Origin: Acidimicrobiia bacterium
GTDB taxonomy: Bacteria; Actinomycetota; Acidimicrobiia; IMCC26256; PALSA-555
Assembly (NCBI GenBank): GCA_017853455.1
Contig: JAFMJM010000367.1
Coordinates: 1-8,081 of the forward strand
Reading direction: 5' to 3'
Length of the DNA stretch: 8,081 nucleotides
This document shows positions 5,541-8,081 of this stretch, piece by piece. The position numbers and the translations under genes were made by a program. Every line of letters starts with the position of its first letter. Within the stretch, counting starts at the first letter, position 1. The notes below the pieces were generated by a model. The model ran no database searches and had not been told where the DNA came from. It was given only the letters and a program-made list of their open reading frames with translations.

Positions 5541-7817
5541 CAAACCTTCATCACGGTCACGGCAGACACAAATCGCGTTATCCGCACCAACTTTTCCTTG
5601 GTTCGCTCGCAAGTCTCCGACCTTTCTGGGGCGAGCTTTGCCATCAGCAACATTACCGGATTGCAGACCGCTCTCTACGGCAAGCTGGCGACCAATGGCA
5701 CGCTTGCCATCTCCAACATCACAAGCCTGCAAGCCTCACTTGACGAAAAACTTTCGACCAACGGATCGGCGGGGGGTTTGACCAATTTCCCCGCGATGCT
5801 TCTTCAGACAAACTCGACAGACGGGTCTTTCCCCTCATTCCTGCTCCGCACCAACGGCTCGGCCAGTGCGCTAACCAACTTCCCCGCAAGCGTCCTTCTG
5901 ACCAATTCGTCGGAGAGTGTATTTCCTGCCGCGCTTCTTAGAACCAATTCAAGCCTCTCGGCCTTTCCGCAGAGCTTGCTCCGAACCAACGGAGACGGCA
6001 GTGGACTGACCAACCTTCCGAATGCCAACCTTTCCAACGCTATCGGCGTCCTGCCCATTAGTAACGGCGGCACTGGCTCCACAAATCAAAGCTCGGCAAG
6101 GACGGCTTTAGGACTTGGCAGCGCGGCGACCAATGACGCCTCGGCTTTTCAGCCCGCATCTACCGCACTGACCAACCTCGCGGCAGGCGATGCCAGCGGA
6201 CTAACCAACTTGCCCAATGCCAACCTCGGCACGGCAACCGGGGTTCTCGGCATTGCCAACGGCGGGAGCGGAGCAACAAACTCTGCTGCGGCTAGGACTA
6301 ATTTCGGATTGGTTTGGGAAGGCTTGACCAATACGGATGCCGAAGGCTTTCGCACAGCCCTGTTGCTTGGCAGCGCGGCGACCAATGACGCAGCCGCCTT
6401 CCAGCCTTATAGCACAAACCTAGATGCGCTCGCCAACAACAACGGCGGAAGCCTCACCAATGTCTCGGTCGATCTGACTGCTGTGCTGCCGTCTTACAGC
6501 AACAACGTGGGCAAGGTCTTGGCCGTAGCTACCGGAGGAACAAACGTCGAGTGGACGGCAATCAGCAACACCGTCACGGACGCCTCGACGCTGACAAACT
6601 TCCCCGCATCTATCCTTCAAACAAACTCGGCGGAAACAAACTTCCCCGCGTTTTTGCTTCGGACAAACGGATCGGCGGCAGGACTTTCTGGCTTATCCTT
6701 TGCTTTGTCCAACGCAAGCGATGTTAGCATTTCCAACATAGCTAGCCCAATCATCCGCGCTTGGCTCAACGATACAAATTCCCTTGATACCTTGCAGATT
6801 CCGGGGAACACCACGACAAACCAAAACAACCAGCAAACCACGACTATAGGAATTGGTGCGGTCAGCAGAAGCACGCTTGGAACCGCTGTAGGATTTGAGG
6901 CGGACAGCGGATTGGGCAGCTACAATGTCGCCATCGGCGCTGGCGCGGTTATTGGCGATGCGGCAAATGCTGTGCAAATTGGCGTTGGAACAAACACCAA
7001 CAACACTACAGCACAGATTTTGTCTTGGGGATCGGTGGACAGCACGGAATGGGGTGCGCTTGCTAATTCAACCGGAATTGGACGCGAAATAATGCAAGCC
7101 CCAACTAACGGCACAAACGGGCAAGTTCTTGTTTGGACTAACAATGACGTTGCATGGGCTACTGGTGGTGGCGGCGGATCGGGAACTATCACATCTGTCG
7201 CCATGACTGTTCCCGCATTTCTGTCTGTAAGCGGCTCGCCAATTACCAACAGCGGAACGCTTGCGGTGTCTTACAGCGGAACCGCGCTGCCAGTTGCCAA
7301 CGGAGGAACCGGAACAACAAACAGCGGCGACCAAACGCACATCAATCTAGGACTTGCAAGCGCAGCGCAATATTGGGTTCGATTGGGGTATCTTTCAACG
7401 GTTGTAAACACTGGTGTCGCAATCGGCTACAATGCAGATGCGCGTTCAAGTTCAACTATCGCCCTTGGAGCATATGCTGATGCAACCAATACCTATTCAA
7501 TCAGCATTGGCTACCAATCAACGTCAAAAGCCACTTCGGTATCTGTCGGTTATTTGGCAAATTCTTCTGGGACAAATGCCGTTCAGTTGGGAAGCGGAAC
7601 GAACACTAATGCTTCAACCATTCAGTTTCTAAACGCTGGTTCAGTCAATTCCACCGAGTGGGGCTATCTCGTCAACGCCTCAACCGCTGGCGGAAGTCGC
7701 ATGACCAACACCAACGGCGTGACTGTCACCAACACAATCATCGGTTACGATGGCACGAACTATACAACCAACACGATTACCGTCATCGACGGCATCATAA
7801 CTTCTTGGACACAATGA
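5490..7817 (+). CDS. Repeat-rich tail-fibre/adhesin-like protein with N-terminal signal peptide
   Basis: 775 residues, rich in Asn, Thr, Ser, Ala and Gly, with no cysteine. Residues 1-17 read as a Sec signal peptide: basic KR, hydrophobic core, and ASA before Gln18. Residues 50-92 hold two 'AISNIT-x-LQ-x2-L-x2-KL-x-TNG' units, a common tail-fibre motif. Residues 100-168 and 371-393 hold seven FP-x2-LL-x-TN units. Residues 177-324 hold two GVL-x-I-x-NGG-x-G-x-TN units with ART and LGSAATND, typical of phage fibres, and a third NGGTGTTN occurs at 604-611. Residues 452-502 and 642-706 show repeated hydrophobic-x-G blocks (VAIGYNA, TIALGAYA, ISIGYQS, VSVGYLA) like the YadA head beta-roll. Each is followed by a GSV-(D/N)-STEWG block. 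No YadA membrane anchor or S74-type chaperone domain is seen at the C-terminus (VIDGIITSWTQ). Likely role: receptor-binding fibre; a secreted adhesin is the alternative. The stop overlaps the next ATG. Confidence 0.85.
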   Translation: MKRALLILLAAASVASAQTFITVTADTNRVIRTNFSLVRSQVSDLSGASFAISNITGLQTALYGKLATNGTLAISNITSLQASLDEKLSTNGSAGGLTNFPAMLLQTNSTDGSFPSFLLRTNGSASALTNFPASVLLTNSSESVFPAALLRTNSSLSAFPQSLLRTNGDGSGLTNLPNANLSNAIGVLPISNGGTGSTNQSSARTALGLGSAATNDASAFQPASTALTNLAAGDASGLTNLPNANLGTATGVLGIANGGSGATNSAAARTNFGLVWEGLTNTDAEGFRTALLLGSAATNDAAAFQPYSTNLDALANNNGGSLTNVSVDLTAVLPSYSNNVGKVLAVATGGTNVEWTAISNTVTDASTLTNFPASILQTNSAETNFPAFLLRTNGSAAGLSGLSFALSNASDVSISNIASPIIRAWLNDTNSLDTLQIPGNTTTNQNNQQTTTIGIGAVSRSTLGTAVGFEADSGLGSYNVAIGAGAVIGDAANAVQIGVGTNTNNTTAQILSWGSVDSTEWGALANSTGIGREIMQAPTNGTNGQVLVWTNNDVAWATGGGGGSGTITSVAMTVPAFLSVSGSPITNSGTLAVSYSGTALPVANGGTGTTNSGDQTHINLGLASAAQYWVRLGYLSTVVNTGVAIGYNADARSSSTIALGAYADATNTYSISIGYQSTSKATSVSVGYLANSSGTNAVQLGSGTNTNASTIQFLNAGSVNSTEWGYLVNASTAGGSRMTNTNGVTVTNTIIGYDGTNYTTNTITVIDGIITSWTQ
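5637..5765 (+). repeat. Two tandem LQ-x2-L-x2-KL fibre units (protein-level)
   Basis: Residues 50-70 (FAISNITGLQTALYGKLATNG) are followed directly by the similar 72-92 (LAISNITSLQASLDEKLSTNG), a 22-residue period. This 'xISNITxLQxxLxxKLxTNG' unit is widespread in phage tail fibres, where it usually appears as 'I-x-DVTGLQ-x-ALD-x-K'. It supports the fibre call independently of the other repeats. Confidence 0.75.
5787..5993 (+). repeat. FP-x2-LL-x-TN repeats, five copies
   Basis: Copies begin at residues 100, 114, 131, 145 and 159 (FPAMLLQTNS, FPSFLLRTNG, FPASVLLTNS, FPAALLRTNS, FPQSLLRTNG). Spacing is 14, 17, 14 and 14 residues. Two more copies lie downstream at residues 371 and 384 (6600-6668). 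The DNA of the copies has diverged, so this is an old protein-level repeat rather than a fresh tandem duplication. Confidence 0.8.
6114..6391 (+). repeat. Exact 26-base direct repeat inside the fibre gene
   Basis: Bases 6114-6139 and 6366-6391 are identical. They encode the LGSAATNDA segment at residues 209-217 and 293-301. The copies are 252 bases (84 codons) apart, so recombination between them would remove or add exactly 84 codons in frame. The surrounding sequence is similar in protein (PNANL, NGG-x-G-x-TN, AFQP) but diverged in DNA. Confidence 0.85.
6843..7067 (+). repeat. YadA-head-like module 1 plus STEWG block
   Basis: Residues 452-526. Repeated short strands with hydrophobic-x-G spacing (TIGIGAV, TAVGFEA, VAIGAGA, VQIGVG) resemble the left-handed beta-roll of trimeric autotransporter heads (Hep_Hag/YadA_head type). 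They end in NAVQIGVGTNTN and then GSVDSTEWGALAN. The same order recurs in module 2. Confidence 0.65.
7413..7676 (+). repeat. YadA-head-like module 2 plus STEWG block
   Basis: Residues 642-729. The strands GVAIGYNADA, STIALGAYADA, YSISIGYQSTS and TSVSVGYLANS are a clear four-turn series with YadA-head spacing of roughly 13-15 residues, ending NAVQLGSGTNTN and GSVNSTEWGYLVN. Over the last 34 residues it matches module 1 (493-526) at 23 positions by my count, so the two are paralogous units within one gene. Confidence 0.75.
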
Positions 7818-8026
7818 GCGACCAAGAACGCGAACAAGTCAAAGCATGGCTGATTAAGGCCAGCTTCAGCATTGGCATAACCTGTGTGCTGCAAATCTTT
7901 GCCTTCATCTGGTTCATCTCAAAGCTCGACAGCAAGGTTGCCGAGATTGATGCGGATGTCGCGCAGTTAATGCCTCGCGTCGAAGTTTTGGAGCGTGACT
8001 ATTGGAAGCGGGGAGGCGACCGATGA
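7814..8026 (+). CDS. Small single-span membrane protein with coiled coil (holin/spanin-like position)
   Basis: 70 residues. The ATG at 7814 overlaps the TGA of the fibre gene (ATGA). The frame stays open upstream to 7658, but that extension is a His/Arg/Gln-rich shadow of the fibre gene, so 7814 is the preferred start. A short charged N-terminus (MSDQEREQVK) precedes one hydrophobic segment at about 14-36 (IKASFSIGITCVLQIFAFIWFIS). Residues 37-63 are a heptad-like charged helix (LDSKVAEIDADVAQLMPRVEVLERDYW) compatible with a coiled coil, and the end is basic (KRGGDR). This size and order fit small phage membrane proteins of lysis modules, such as holins or inner-membrane spanin-like proteins, but it is short for a classical Rz and no family signature is certain. 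A membrane tether for tail assembly or a superinfection function is also possible. Confidence 0.75.
   Translation: MSDQEREQVKAWLIKASFSIGITCVLQIFAFIWFISKLDSKVAEIDADVAQLMPRVEVLERDYWKRGGDR
8012..8016 (+). promoter_or_regulatory. Shine-Dalgarno sequence GGAGG for the last gene
   Basis: GGAGG lies six bases before the ATG at 8023, inside the 3' end of the preceding small membrane protein gene. It is the only canonical, well-spaced ribosome binding site I find before any gene in this window, and it supports the 8023 start. Confidence 0.7.
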
Positions 8027-8081
8027 GCACACTTTACGGCGATTGCCCCGCAGAAGCGGATTTGTGTCTGCCGCAGGGGCA
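8023..8081 (+). CDS. Start of an unidentified gene, cut by the right edge
   Basis: Only the first 19 codons are visible: MSTLYGDCPAEADLCLPQG, then two bases. The ATG overlaps the previous stop as ATGA and is preceded by GGAGG at good spacing, so the start is reliable. There are two cysteines (C8, C15) in 19 residues. The stretch is hydrophilic, with no signal peptide or membrane span. The ending 'LPQG' could lead into the '(R/Q)G-x-TF' opening seen in some phage baseplate or connector proteins, but too little is present to assign a function. Confidence 0.65.
   Translation, partial: MSTLYGDCPAEADLCLPQG

Noticed and set aside
4049..5732. Long minus-strand open frames (for example 4049-4489, 4434-4838, 5217-5732)
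   Set aside because: They lie antisense to well-supported + strand genes, have Arg/Gly/Ala-rich translations typical of reverse-frame shadows, and break the otherwise unidirectional operon.
7658..7813. N-terminal extension of the small membrane protein back to 7658
   Set aside because: The extension is a His/Arg/Gln-rich out-of-frame reading of the fibre gene. The ATGA overlap at 7814 gives the natural start.
7413..7817. Diversity-generating retroelement target at the fibre 3' end
   Set aside because: There is no reverse transcriptase, no template repeat in the window, and no C-type-lectin-like ending. The repeats are protein-level beta-roll units.
5490..7817. CRISPR-like or satellite repeat interpretation of the fibre repeats
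   Set aside because: Unit spacing is irregular, DNA copies are diverged, and a single open frame spans all of them.

Overview
The window is a single-direction block of densely packed genes on the + strand. It looks like the late tail-structure region of a tailed phage or prophage. The best anchors are the 3' part of a tape measure protein at the left edge and a 775-residue tail-fibre/adhesin-like protein near the right edge. I see no transposase, integrase, tRNA, rRNA, CRISPR array, or convincing minus-strand gene. The host is not identified by any marker gene. Mid-range GC, almost no Shine-Dalgarno sequences and fibre repeats built from Leu-Thr-Asn-Phe-Pro and Leu-Leu-Arg-Thr-Asn blocks would fit a Verrucomicrobia-like bacterium, but that is an inference of modest strength.

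Layout: (1) tape measure protein, open at the left edge, ending at 2081; (2) a 260-residue beta-rich protein, 2083-2865; (3) a 137-residue protein starting with GTG directly after the stop of gene 2 and in the same frame, 2866-3279; (4) a 285-residue cysteine-rich protein, 3282-4139; (5) a 78-residue cysteine-containing protein overlapping gene 4 by ATGA, 4136-4372; (6) a 359-residue multidomain protein with an HGL-type beta module, 4407-5486; (7) a 775-residue repeat-rich fibre with an apparent N-terminal signal peptide and two YadA-head-like modules, 5490-7817; (8) a 70-residue one-span membrane protein with a coiled coil, 7814-8026; (9) the first 19 codons of another gene, 8023 onward.

The genes read as one transcript. 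Eight junctions have spacings of +1, 0, +2, -4, +34, +3, -4 and -4 bases, and only the last gene has a clear ribosome binding site, so translation is probably coupled from gene to gene. A plausible division of labour is that the tape measure sets tail length, genes 2-5 supply unrecognised tail-tip or baseplate parts, gene 6 is a connector or accessory fibre, gene 7 is the receptor-binding fibre, and gene 8 opens a possible lysis or membrane section. Most interesting are the secretion signal on the fibre, its duplicated adhesin-like modules, the Cys cluster of gene 4, the single-stop-codon boundary between genes 2 and 3, and the apparent domain insertion in gene 6.
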